This document shows, piece after piece, positions 1 to 10,500 of a stretch of DNA of 64,000 nucleotides. Under the pieces are notes generated by a model. The model had not been told where the DNA came from, searched no databases, and saw only the letters and a list, made by a program, of their open reading frames with translations. The position numbers and the translations under genes were made by a program. The stretch is from Trichopria drosophilae (Eukaryota; Arthropoda; Insecta; Hymenoptera; Diapriidae): positions 92,163,501-92,227,500 of the forward strand of contig CM059584.1 in NCBI GenBank assembly GCA_030407085.1. The letters run 5' to 3'. Positions within the stretch are counted from its first letter, which is position 1. The number at the start of each line of letters is the position of its first letter.

Positions 1-50
1 CTATGACGCCGATGACGGTGATGACAATGACGATAATGATGATGTTGATG
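1..50. repeat. GAT/GAC trinucleotide microsatellite (degenerate)
   Basis: Imperfect GAC/GAT/GGT triplets run to about position 50, where the left arm of a fold-back element begins. The window edge cuts the left side, so its full size is unknown. Confidence 0.7.
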
Positions 51-766
51 CCCGAATCACACAAAATTGAACAGCGACTTTGGGCTTTCAAATTTTAATA
101 TATTCTCCGTTATTTTTTAGGAAAGCACATTTTCTGGATGTTTTCAGGTGTGCTCTACATGATGTAATCATTCAAAAATGTGAAAAATTTAATCTTCCAC
201 TCTTTCCTGTAAAATTTTCATACAAAATTGCGACTTCTATACGATTTTTTTGTATAAAACAACCGATTCTAGACAGAAAAATGGTTTCTTTATGGAATAA
301 ACGGATGTAAACGTGTTATTAATCCTTGTACTTGGGGGTAGTTTGCTTTCAAAATGTTTTTCCTGCAAATAGGAGCCTTTCAAAATCGATTTATTGTCAA
401 TTACCGATGTTATCGATTTTGCAAGCTTCGCATTTACAGGAAAATCATTTTGAGGACAAACTACCCTCATATTTTCCCGGTACAAGTATTAATAACACGT
501 TTGTGGCCATTTACTACATGAAGAAACCATTTTCCTAGTTAGAATCGGTCGTTTTCTAGAAAAAAATCATATAAAAAACAAGATTTTTTACGAAAATTTG
601 CCAGAAAACAGTACAAAATGATATTTTTTTTTTAATGGTTGCATCGTGTAGGGTACATCCGAAAACATCTAGAATATGTAGTTTCGTAAAAGAAAAACAG
701 CGACTTCAGTAAAATTTGAAAGCCCAAAGTCGCTATTAAATTTCGTGTTATTCAGGCGTTAATGGA
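51..766. mobile_element. Fold-back MITE, probably piggyBac-type (TTAA)
   Basis: The two halves of this segment are imperfect inverted copies around a short loop near 393-411. The best match is between 59-97 and 711-749, which share AGCGACTTTGGGCTTTC as inverted copies. The right end reads GCGTTAATGGATTAA, so a TTAA lies at 767-770. The left end has decayed into or been overwritten by the GAT microsatellite, and a left TTAA is not visible. The end resembles that of the TTAA element at 36661-38111 (CCATTAACGCC). No transposase is present. The short ORFs inside are shadows of the arms. The left boundary is approximate. Confidence 0.6.
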
Positions 767-928
767 TTAAAGTAATCGAAAATTGATATTGATATATCTG
801 GTGGTTCATGTCTGCAGTGTATTAGTAATAAAAAATTAATTTGAAAAATTAAATTACCACTGGTTCTAAACAGTTTCGATTGACATGCAGGAATGTAAAT
901 AATGTAATTATGACTTTAAGCAATCAAA

Positions 929-934
929 TTTATT
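929..934 (-). promoter_or_regulatory. Candidate poly(A) signal AATAAA
   Basis: The plus strand reads TTTATT, which is AATAAA on the minus strand, about 25 bases past the stop codon of the four-exon gene. The position suits a polyadenylation signal, but such hexamers are common in AT-rich DNA. Confidence 0.45.
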
Positions 935-958
935 ATGCATCATCTGGTGAATTAAAAT

Positions 959-1786
959 CTACTTGTAACATTTTTTTGTACAGTTTGGCAATTTACGACG
1001 GTGTTCAGTGACGATTTGCATTATAGCCTGCTTTTGGTTGTCATCTTTCGATAGAACTGCATTGTAATCTTGGGTGAGTGCTACTGCGCGTTCAGCAATA
1101 TCATTAATGACCTTCAAATGTTTCAATATATCTTGGGCTTGTACATACATTTTTTGAGATTTCCATGTTAGTGGATCTGTATTTAAAAATGCAGTATCAA
1201 TGTGAAATCTTTCAAAAAATGTTAACGTTCTTGATGTCACAAAATTTTCGAATTGCAGATCAAACCAACGGTTTAGGTTATCTACGTTTGGGCGTTTTGA
1301 ACAGCTTTCCATTACTTTTTGATTTTGTAAAATACTGACCATCTGCGCTTTACTGCCGACAGGGACATCATTATCAAAAAATGCTAATGCTACGAGCTCT
1401 GTATTTAAATACCATAAATGTCTAGAAAATGTTTTTATTGCCGCCTGAGCCACTTTTTGGTTAACCATGTTATAACAATGTAAATATTTCAGGAACGTGA
1501 TGTCATGGTTTGGCGCAGATATTGCTGTAGGGGCAGTAAACCACGTTTTCACATATACTCTGACAATAAAAATACATATATCAGAAAATCCAGATTTTTC
1601 CTGATTGATAAGGTGAAATTGAGCTCGAAATAAATATATTTTTAGTGAATATAGAGCTTTCGCCATCCACCTTGCATGGTGAACTGCACCTGGTGTTCGA
1701 AATGTTATTCCGCGTGGTGGATTTTCACCTAGGAATATAATGACCAGTTCAAGAAATTCTCTAAAATCATCTTGTGGTTGACGGTG
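959..1786 (-). CDS. Exon 4 of the transposase-like gene (residues 413-687, with stop)
   Basis: A pyrimidine-containing acceptor, ACTTTCCAG, precedes 1786, and the exon starts in phase 0 with HRQPQDDFREFLEL. It runs unbroken to TAG at 961-959. Family-typical stretches are PGAVHHARWMAKALYSLKI, SRHLWYLNTELVALAFFD and a C-terminal segment with AERAVAL, QKQAIMQIVTEHRRKLP. The upstream ATG at 1816 lies in intron 3 and is not used as a start. The C-terminal part contains no predicted membrane segment. If the hAT comparison holds, the third acidic residue should lie here, but I could not assign it. Confidence 0.8.
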   Translation of the reverse strand, partial: HRQPQDDFREFLELVIIFLGENPPRGITFRTPGAVHHARWMAKALYSLKIYLFRAQFHLINQEKSGFSDICIFIVRVYVKTWFTAPTAISAPNHDITFLKYLHCYNMVNQKVAQAAIKTFSRHLWYLNTELVALAFFDNDVPVGSKAQMVSILQNQKVMESCSKRPNVDNLNRWFDLQFENFVTSRTLTFFERFHIDTAFLNTDPLTWKSQKMYVQAQDILKHLKVINDIAERAVALTQDYNAVLSKDDNQKQAIMQIVTEHRRKLPNCTKKCYK

Positions 1787-1901
1787 CTGGAAAGTATTAA
1801 AATTAATCACATACAATTAATACAATTAGTACAATTAATGCAATTAATAATGTTTGAAATATTAGGACACAAATATTCGAAAATGAATATTTTGAAATCT
1901 A

Positions 1902-2535
1902 AACAGGACAGTTATCGGCCACTTACGGTTGTTATTTCAGTGCATTTCACTTTATATTAAGTTCAACAGTGAAAACAAAATTTAGCAATGGACAATTTGC
2001 CTTAGTGGTTACCTTTTATTAGTATTCATTTGGTATAGTAACTAAATATGTATTCTGGGAACATTAAAGTGAATTTCTATAAAGTATTAAAATTTTTTTA
2101 AAATAGGCAGCAACGGCTTTGGGTGAAATAGAATGGATTGACCCAGTAGTCGAACAGTTAAACTACTGAATTTGGAAAACTTAATGTCGAAAGTGCAATC
2201 AGCATTGTTTTTTATTTTAACAAAAGAATGTTAGTCTTGGGGGTTGTCTTAAACTAAACCGTGAGTAATCCTGACATAGAAGTACTTTATACTGATTAAA
2301 AAAGTGTATTTTAAGTATAAAAAAAATACAGTTGTCGGTCAGGTGAAGCAGCAAGTTACCGGCTACTTTTCACAATACTGAAAAACTTTAAAAAAAAAAT
2401 AATAAAATTTCGCTATTAATGAAACTTAATTATCTTTGTTGAGATATACTAAACCTAAATTTAAAAAAAATAACTCATTTGTGACATTTTCTAAACGGTA
2501 ATTGCATACATAAAGTGGCCGACTACTGTCCTGTT
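1902..2535. mobile_element. Tc1/mariner-like MITE in intron 3 (TA duplication)
   Basis: The ends are inverted copies starting AACAGGACAGT and continuing through CGGCCACTT for about 24 bp with a few mismatches. Each end is flanked by TA (1900-1901 and 2536-2537). The interior is AT-rich and has no ORF worth naming. It makes up most of the 822 bp third intron of the gene. Confidence 0.6.
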
Positions 2536-2608
2536 TACCCTATCAAATGAATATTGATAAATATTTCTATTACATTTATAGTTTCATAAAGAATTAATGA
2601 TAAATTAC

Positions 2609-2895
2609 CTGCAGATGATTGAAGCAAAAAGTTAAGATGTCATTTTTTACATCGAACAGTGCAGTGGCAATTTTTGAATCCTTCATGCCAATTTCAAATT
2701 TATCAGTATCAATGCTAGGCCATGTTTGCTGAAATCGTTTAAAAACTCCCACATGCGGCCCGTTTGTAGGTGTCTTGATACAAACTTCAAATGCGCTACG
2801 TAGAACGAGTTCAAAGATGTGATGTCTACAGGCTAAATGTAACAAGTCCTTCTGCAATGTCTTCTCAATAATAGTACAGGCTCCACCATGGACAC
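2609..2895 (-). CDS. Exon 3 of the transposase-like gene (residues 317-412)
   Basis: The acceptor CGTTAG precedes 2895. The exon begins with the two bases that complete the glycine codon left open by exon 2, giving SNTG-VHGGAC across the junction. It holds LACRHHIFELVL, with C339 and H342 in a CxxH-like arrangement, then GVFKRFQQTWPSID. The donor CTGCAG|GTAATT follows 2609 in phase 0. Both borders and the frame are intact, although the preceding intron contains tens of kilobases of mobile DNA. Confidence 0.8.
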
Positions 2896-3098
2896 CTAAC
2901 GAAGACAAATTCATCATGGCATCGCTTCGTATGCAAAATAGGCTACATGCATAAAAAATTAAAACATCTGAAAAAAATATATATGCATATTTTAGATTCC
3001 CTGAATTCGAAAAAAATATTTTCAATATTATTTGATAGTGAGAAGTCATCGAAAAAAATTAATAAAGTTTGGAAAAAATGTATTCTTCAGAAATGCTT

Positions 3099-3319
3099 GT
3101 GATTGATTGTGTCATCATTATTCATTTTCGTACGCGACTATAGCCGCCGACCAATCATGCATCACAACTAAGTTAAAAAATGAAATACGTTAGTTGACTT
3201 GCCAGAATTTCTTTATGAAATAAGTTGCTTGTCACATTTTATTTCAGTTTTGTTGACTATGATTGGTCGACGGGCCTAGTCACAGTCCAAAATGAGTAAT
3301 GACGGCACGACCAATTACA
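3099..3319. repeat. Short inverted-repeat element (MITE-like) in intron 2
   Basis: Left arm 3099-3158 and right arm 3256-3319 are inverted copies, both carrying GACCAATCAT and the TCATTTT block with scattered mismatches. Loop about 95 bp. No clear target duplication was seen. It lies in the surviving original part of intron 2, upstream of the first retrotransposon. Confidence 0.5.
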
Positions 3320-3647
3320 TGCGTTTCCGAAGACCTCACTTTTTATTAATTTTTTTTGACAACTTCTAATTATCAAAAACAAATTTTTTAATTATTTTCG
3401 AAATCAGCGAATCTAAATTAAGTATATATATTGTTTTCGGGCATTTTAATTTGTTATGCATGTTCCCTATTGTACATTTGTAAACATTTCGTAATACCCA
3501 ATAAAAGACTACAAATGTAACGTGGGACGTTTTTAGTTCTAACAAAAATTATTTTTCCCAGAGTTTCATCTTTCTCTAGCTTGCACAGCTGTTACTAATA
3601 AAATTAAAAAAAAAGGAAATGTACTATTTTCCAACATTCGACAACCA

Positions 3648-5437
3648 CACGGAGAAAAAATTTCCTGAAAAATTACCGTGCGAGTCACCTGAAAACGGGT
3701 GCAACTTGATTTTTCGGAAATATTTATAGCAACAGACAAGAAATATTCCTTTCCTGACACGAATATTTGTAATAACGGCTAGATATTTTTATGTACGAGC
3801 TAGTCGAAATGTTCAGTGTAGCACAGTAAAATTTACAGGACAGCAAGTTTTTAAGTTAGTGCAAGTCAAATAATCCCCAATATTTGAAGAATTTATAATA
3901 TGTTGCTTCATTATTTTTACTATGCCACTTCTCGAATTGGAAGCGAAAGTTTCCGAACATATTCGAATGCTACCGAGTCTAACTGCGGTGAAAACAAAAG
4001 AGCACCGATGTGGCGGCCGAGTAGTCCGACGTACGGGTCTGAACTGGTCCGAACCGAGTAAACTGTTTTTGTTTTCGTTGCAGTAATTTCTTATCGGCTA
4101 AAATACGTGCACTAGATGGTGAGGGTCGGCGATTACGGTGTCTAGGTGTTGCGCTCCGTAGTTTTTCATCTTACCGGCTAAAATACGTGTACCAGGTGGT
4201 GAGGGTCGGCGGTTACGGTGTCAAGGTATCGCGCTCCGTGGTTTTTTATTATATTAGCTGAAATACCTCCATCAGGTGTTCGGGATCGCCGATTACGAAA
4301 TCCAGGTGTCGCGCTACGTAGTTTTTTATCATATTGGGCGCAATATATGCTCCAGGTGTTCGGGGCTGCTGTCCTTCAGATTGACCTTGAAGTTCATTCC
4401 AAGGTCAAATACAATTGATCTTCAAAATTTATCCTGAGATAAAAAAAAATTTTGACCTTGAAATGACCTTCAAGGTCGACCTCAAGGACGTCGACCCCGA
4501 ACACCTGGAGCATGTATTTCGCTCAATATGATAAAAAACTACGAAGCGCTACACCTGGACTTCGTAATCGGCGACGCCGAACACCTAGTGGACGTATTTC
4601 AGCTAATATATTAAAAAACTACGGAGCGGGTACATGGACACCGTAATCGCCGACCCTTAGCACCTAGTGTACGTATTTTAGACTATAGCTGAAAAAATTG
4701 TATACGGACATGTTACCGTTGTTCACGCGGCATACCGCCACGGTATGCCGGGAGAGTATACTTGCATAGATGAGCCGATATGCTTTTCTAGAATAGTTTG
4801 ATACAAACGTGGTAGTGCCATAAAGAAGCTGCAACCGTCTGTTGAGCTAACATACTACTGAGGCTTTATATTTTTTTGCGTGTACAGGGTAATAGGAATA
4901 TGCCTTTTCCTATTGCTTTAAATTTTAATAAAATATAAATATTACTTTTTCAAGTTGAAAGTAAAATAGAAATTTTTTGTTCGTGCATACAAATAATATA
5001 CAACAAACATTGATATATCTTGTCAGCTGAAAGTAAATGTCGATAAGGCTTTTACGATTTTAAGAACTATTGATATTACTTGTAGGCTTGCAATTTGTTT
5101 CTCATCTATACCCAATAAACGATATCGTGTGCAAAATTTTCACATATTTTCTGTTTGCATTCGATTTGTTTCCATTTTGAAATGAACTGTGAGCCAAAAA
5201 TGTTTACTATGCTATGACCTAGGAAATTCTACTGTATTGTGCACATGAATTTTTGCTGTATTGTGGCACAGGAATTTATACTATGCTCTTGATCCGAAAT
5301 TTTACATATTACTTTGGAAAAATTCAGCATAGCAATGTAAATTTTACTTTGCCAACAACATGCACTGCGTTTATGGGACAGCACGGTAATTTTTCAGGAA
5401 ATTTCCGTACGAAAATTCTGGGATTTTTTTCTCCGTG
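3648..5437. mobile_element. Nested DNA element, CACGGAGAAAAAA termini, 2 bp CA duplication
   Basis: The 5' LTR is interrupted exactly where the 3' LTR reads ACAACCAGAAG. The inserted segment starts CACGGAGAAAAAA and ends in its inverse, with CA repeated on both sides (3646-3647, 5438-5439). Subterminal inverted blocks extend the similarity (TTTCCTGAAAAATTACCGTGC region on the left, its inverse at about 5375-5408). CAC termini and a 2 bp duplication fit CACTA/EnSpm-like elements, but the superfamily is not certain. No transposase frame is present, so it is non-autonomous. Confidence 0.75.
4097..4690. repeat. Large inverted repeat made of about 80-95 bp monomers
   Basis: The left arm (4097-4375) is a run of degenerate monomers each with AAATACGTG-like, GTCGGCGATTACGG-like and GCGCTCCGTAGTTTTT-like blocks. 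The right arm (about 4485-4690) carries the same monomers inverted. The centre (4380-4490) is rich in TCAAGGTC and its inverse. Together they could form a long imperfect hairpin inside the nested DNA element. Confidence 0.7.
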
Positions 5438-6389
5438 CAGAAGATAAGCTTCTTGCAACATGTGGCCGAGAGATACAAGTCGAGCATCATCGTAGTAGAA
5501 ATGCCGCGAACCCTCTCGAGTTTCGTGTAAATTTATGATTGTTCGTAGATCAGTTTTCGATCACACGATCCGCCGTAGCCAACGGCCGGAGCATTATCCC
5601 ATAATAAACTTAAAAATATCTTATACCGATAGAACACTAAATAATTTTTGTCCCGAATGATGTCACGTCCTCGTTGTTTTTCTTTTAGTAATACCAACAA
5701 TTACCATTGCAACTATTATAATCAATTAACCATTAATTGTAGAAGCGTTACTAATAAAATTCATTGTCAGCGTACAATTAGATTTATGTCAATAAGTTTA
5801 GAAGTATATCTTATTCAATTTAATACCTTTTTAACGGTATTAATTTAATAACAATTATGATTATAAATAATAAGTAATTGGAGTATTGCGCAATGCATAT
5901 ATCATCAATTGCGAATATGTAATCCACGTAATATTATTATTGTATATTAACTACTTATTATTATTGCGTTTAGATATAAGTTTATAATATTATATTGTAA
6001 GGGAAGATAGTATACATCATATCCACTTTTCCCCACTTTTCCGGGCATAAGCCCTGCCCCTTTTTCTCTATCGTCCAATCTTGACATAGACAATTTTTGA
6101 CTCTCATCTCATGAGCATAGAGAGGGAGAAGTCCTAGAGCTCTAACCGAGGTGACGATTTAGGAAAACCTATTTTCAAAAGCCAGTTCAAAAGTTTCAGT
6201 TAAAAGGTTGAGTTAAAAGTTTACTTAAAAAGTTTAGTCCGAAAGTCGACAGTCCGAGAGTCGACAGTTTGAAGTAAGTTTCGTTTTATTTTAATCTTTT
6301 TCTTATAATTATACAATTTTGTTTACCATTTTTGATTTCCAGGATAATTCCTTTTTTTTCCTTTTCCTTAATCCAAATTAAATTAAAAA

Positions 6390-6763
6390 CTTGAGGTTGG
6401 ATGCTTCTAGTTAAGGTACCAACTTCGAGTATTAAATTAATTATTTAAACAAAATTCTTCCAAATTAATTCAAAGGCTTGAGGTTGGACGCTTCGTCGTC
6501 AAGGTACCAACCTCGAGGTATTGAATTAAAGACTTGTTCTATTCTTAATTTTGTTGTCTTATTAAAGACTTTTTCGATTCATTCGATTTTTTTTAAAAAC
6601 CAATCCTATTTTCAAAGGCTTGAGGTTGGACGCTTCGTCGTCAAGGTACCAACCTCGAGGTATTGAAACAAAAAGGATTTTCTTTTCTTATTTCTTTTTT
6701 TTTTTGATTAGAAACAAATACTTGAAGTTGGATGCTTCCTCGTTAAGGTACCAACTTTAAAGT
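6390..6763 (+). repeat. Four hairpin-forming repeats in the 5' LTR
   Basis: Copies start near 6390, 6477, 6619 and 6720. Each reads CTTGARGTTGG, a loop of about 20 nt, then GGTACCAACYT, so the arms pair as GAGGTTGG with CCAACCTC. Copies 1 and 4 vary in the stem mostly through G-T wobble-compatible changes. The role is unknown; an RNA structure in the R/U5 region is plausible. Confidence 0.65.
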
Positions 6764-7049
6764 ATCAATCTAACCACGTTTTTTTTTTTTTTGTTAATTA
6801 ATTGAACCCCAAATCAATTATTCCCTAGTCTCCTTTCCAAAAATCATACTATCTTCCAATATTTAGTAATGTACTTAAAATATAAATTATAATAATAATA
6901 ATAATAATTGTATATTTTATTTCACCATTTCTCCACCATCCCGGTCGTCCCAAGGTAACAGGGACGAATTATAAATTTTAAAAACTTCTTTCTCTTATTA
7001 TTTGTACTCCGTTGTGTTCGACGCTGGACGTAACAGAGGACATAATTTT

Positions 7050-7067
7050 TGGCGCAGTCGGTAGGAC
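7050..7067 (+). promoter_or_regulatory. Primer-binding site, tRNA-Ser type
   Basis: TGGCGCAGTCG lies 14 nt past the end of the 5' LTR. It is complementary to an acceptor end CGACTGCGCCA, which is the 3' end of insect tRNA-Ser as I recall it, and is used by 17.6/297-type Gypsy elements. Confidence 0.75.
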
Positions 7068-7549
7068 CGGGATAGAGAGATTGTGAAATAATATATTTAT
7101 TGTACTAATGAAATTTTTCTTTCAGCAAAACGAATATAAAATGAACAAAAAGTGTTGTGAAAATCCCATAATGTGATAGTGTAGTTATAACCAAAAACCA
7201 AAAAAATAGTAAAACATAAGAATCAGAGGAACAAAGTGAAATATCTTCTTAATAAATGTAAACTATTTTATTTTCAGTCACATTACTTAATAAAAATTGC
7301 TCGTGTTTTAACAAAGAAAAAAAAAACGAAAAGTCGCAAATAACCTAAAATAAATAAAAAACAGTGAAAATAAAAGTGAAATAAATTTTGATATCGTTTA
7401 CGTGTTTCGAATTCCGTTTTAGCCGATGCGGACCATAAGTTTTCTTTTTTTTTTTAGGCAAAGTTGTTTTGCTCTCTATTAAATTCTAAAAAGTTTTTGT
7501 ATTTGACAGTGTTGAGCAGAAATCAATTTTCAACGCCTAAAAAGAAGTG
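7068..7549 (+). other. Retrotransposon leader before the satellite array
   Basis: About 480 bp of AT-rich sequence with A-runs. No ORF, monomer copy or clear structure was seen. Confidence 0.6.
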
Positions 7550-10500
7550 TTTTTACCGCGCAAAATAAAAAACCGCGAAGCCGCCGGAGAGCGAAGTCGC
7601 CGTGCAAAACGAGCGAATAAAAAAAAAAATATTTTTAAGAGTTTAAAAAAGTTTCTTGTTTTTACCGCGTTTAAAATAATAAACGCGAAGCCGCCAGAGA
7701 GCGAAGCCGCCAAATAGAGCGAAGTCGCCGTATAAAACGAGCGAAAAATAATAAAAGAATATTTAAAGAGTTTAAAAGTTTTTGTTTTCTTGTTTTTACC
7801 GCGTAAAATAATAAACGCGAAGCCGCCAGAGAGCGAAGCCGCCAAATAGAGCGAAGTCGCCGTAAAAAACGAGCGAAAAATAATAAAAGAATATTTAAAG
7901 AGTTTAAAAAGTTTTTGTCTTCTTGTTTTTACCGCGTTTAAAATAAATAAACGCGAAGCCGCCACAGAGCGAAGCCGCCAAATAGAGCGAAGTCGCCGTA
8001 TAAAACGAGCGAAAAATAATAAAAAAAATGTATTTAAAGAGTTTAAAAAAGTTTCTTGTTTTTTACCGCGTAAAATAATAAACGCGAAGCCGCCAGAGAG
8101 CGAAGCCGCCAAATAGAGCGAAGACGAATAATAAAAAAATGTTTCAAAGTGTTTAAAAAAGTTTTTGTTTTCTTGTTTTTACCGCGTTTAAAATAATAAA
8201 CGCGAAGCCGCCAGAGAGCGAAGCCGCCAAATAGAGCGAAGACGAATAATAAAAAAATGTTTCAAGGTGTTTAAAAAAGTTTTTATTTTCTTGTTTTTAA
8301 CGCGTAAAATAATAAACGCGAAGCCGCCAGAGAGCGAAGCCGCCAAATATAGCGAAGTCGCCGTATAAAACGAGCAAAAAATAATAAAAGAATATTTAAA
8401 CAGTTTAAAAAGTTTTTGTCTTCTTGTTTTTACCGCGTTTAAAATAAATAAACGCGAAGCCGCCACAGAGCGAAGCCGCCAAATAGAGCGAAGTCGCCGT
8501 ATAAAACGAGCGAAAAATAATAAAAAAAATGTATTTAAAGAGTTTAAAAAAGTTTCTTGTTTTTTACCGCGTAAAATAATAAACGCGAAGCCGCCAGAGA
8601 GCGAAGCCGCCAAATAGAGCGAAGACGAATAATAAAAAAATGTTTCAAGGTGTTTAAAAAAGTTTTTGTTTTCTTGTTTTTACCGCGTAAAATAATAAAC
8701 GCGAAGCCGCCAGAGAGCGAAGCCGCCAAATAGAGCGAAGTCGCCGTATAAAACGAGCGAAAAATAATAAAAGAATATTTAAACAGTTTAAAAAGTTTTT
8801 GTCTTCTTGTTTTTACCGCGTAAAATAATAAACGAGAAGCCGCCAGAGAGCGAAGCCGCCAAATAGAGCGAAGTCGCCGTATAAAACGAGCGAAGAATAA
8901 TAAAAGAATATTTAAAGAAATTAAAAAGTTTTTGTCTTCTTGTTTTTACCGCGTTTAAAATAAATAAACGCGAAGCCGCCACAGAGCGAATCCGCCAAAT
9001 AGAGCGAAGTCGCCGTATAAAACGAGCGAAAAATAATAAAAAAATGTATTTAAAGAGTTTAAAAAAGTTTCTTGTTTTTTACCGCGTAAAATATTAAACG
9101 CGAAGCCGCCAGAGAGCGAAGCCGCCAAATAGAGCGAAGACCAATATTAAAAAAATTTTTTAAAGAATTTAAAAAATTTTTTGTTTTCTTTTTTTTACGG
9201 CGTTAAAAAAAATAAACGCGAAGCCGCCACAGAGCGAAGCCGCCAAATAGAGCGAAGTCGCCGTATAAAACGAGCGAAAAATAATAAAAAAATGTATTTA
9301 AAGAGTTTAAAAAGGTTTCTTGTTTTTTACCGCGTAAAATAATAAACGCGAAGCCGCCAGAGAGCGAAGCCGCCAGAGAGCGAAGCCGCCAAATAGAGCG
9401 AAGTCGCCGTATAAAACGAGCGAAAAATAATAAAAGAATATTTAAAGAGTTTAAAAAGTTTTTGTTTTCTTGTTTTTACCGCGTTTAAAAAAATAAACGC
9501 GAAGCCGCCACAGAGCGAAGTCGCCAAATAGAGCGAAGTCGCCGTATAAAACGAGCGAAAAATAATAAAAGAATATTTAAAGAGTTTAAAAGTTTTTGTC
9601 TTCTTGTTTTTACCGCGTTTAAAATAAATAAACGCGAAGCCGCCACAGAGTGAAGCCGCCAAATAGAGCGAAGACGAATAATAAAAAAATGTTTCAAAGT
9701 GTTTAAAAAAGTTTTTGTTTTCTTGTTTTTACCGCGTTTAAAATAATAAACGCGAAGCCGCCAGAGAGCGAAGCCGCCAAATAGAGCGAAGTCGCCGTAT
9801 AAAACGAGCGAAAAATAATAAAAAAATGTATTTAAAGAGTTTAAAAAGGTTTCTTGTTTTTTACCGCGTAAAATAATAAACGCGAAGCCGCCAGAGAGCG
9901 AAGCCGCCAAATAGAGCGAAGTCGCCGTGTAAAACGAGCGAAAAATAATAAAAGAATATTTAAAGAGTTTAAAAAGTTTTTGTTTCCTTGTTTTTACCGC
10001 GTTTAAAATAATAAACGCGAAGCCGCCACAGAGCGAAGCCGCCAAATAGAGCGAAGTCGCCGTATAAAACGAGCGAAAAATAATAAAAAAATGTATTTAA
10101 AGAGTTTAATAAAGTTTCTTGTTTTTTACCGCGTAAAATAATAAACGCGAAGCCGCCAGAGAGCGAAGCCGCCAGAGAGCGAAGCCGCCAAATAGAGCGA
10201 AGTCGCCGTATAAAACGAGCGAAAAATAATAAAAGAATATTTAAAGAGTTTAAAAAGTTTTTGTTTTCTTGTTTTTACCGCGTTTAAAAAAATAAACGCG
10301 AAGCCGCCACAGAGCGAAGTCGCCAAATAGAGCGAAGTCGCCGTATAAAACGAGCGAAAAATAATAAAAGAATATTTAAAGAGTTTAAAAGTTTTTGTCT
10401 TCTTGTTTTTACCGCGTTTAAAATAAATAAACGCGAAGCCGCCACAGAGTGAAGCCGCCAAATAGAGCGAAGACGAATAATAAAAAAATGTTTCAAAGTG

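Larger units (their letters stand above)
3516..7035 (+). repeat. 5' LTR of the Gypsy element (split by a nested DNA element)
   Basis: It begins TGTAACGTGGGACG and ends GACGTAACA. Without the 1790 bp insertion and its CA duplication it is about 1728 bp. Compared with the 3' LTR it lacks about 36 bp near 5637 and shows only some five to seven substitutions by eye, so the insertion appears recent. It contains four hairpin-forming repeats (6390-6763). Confidence 0.92.
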
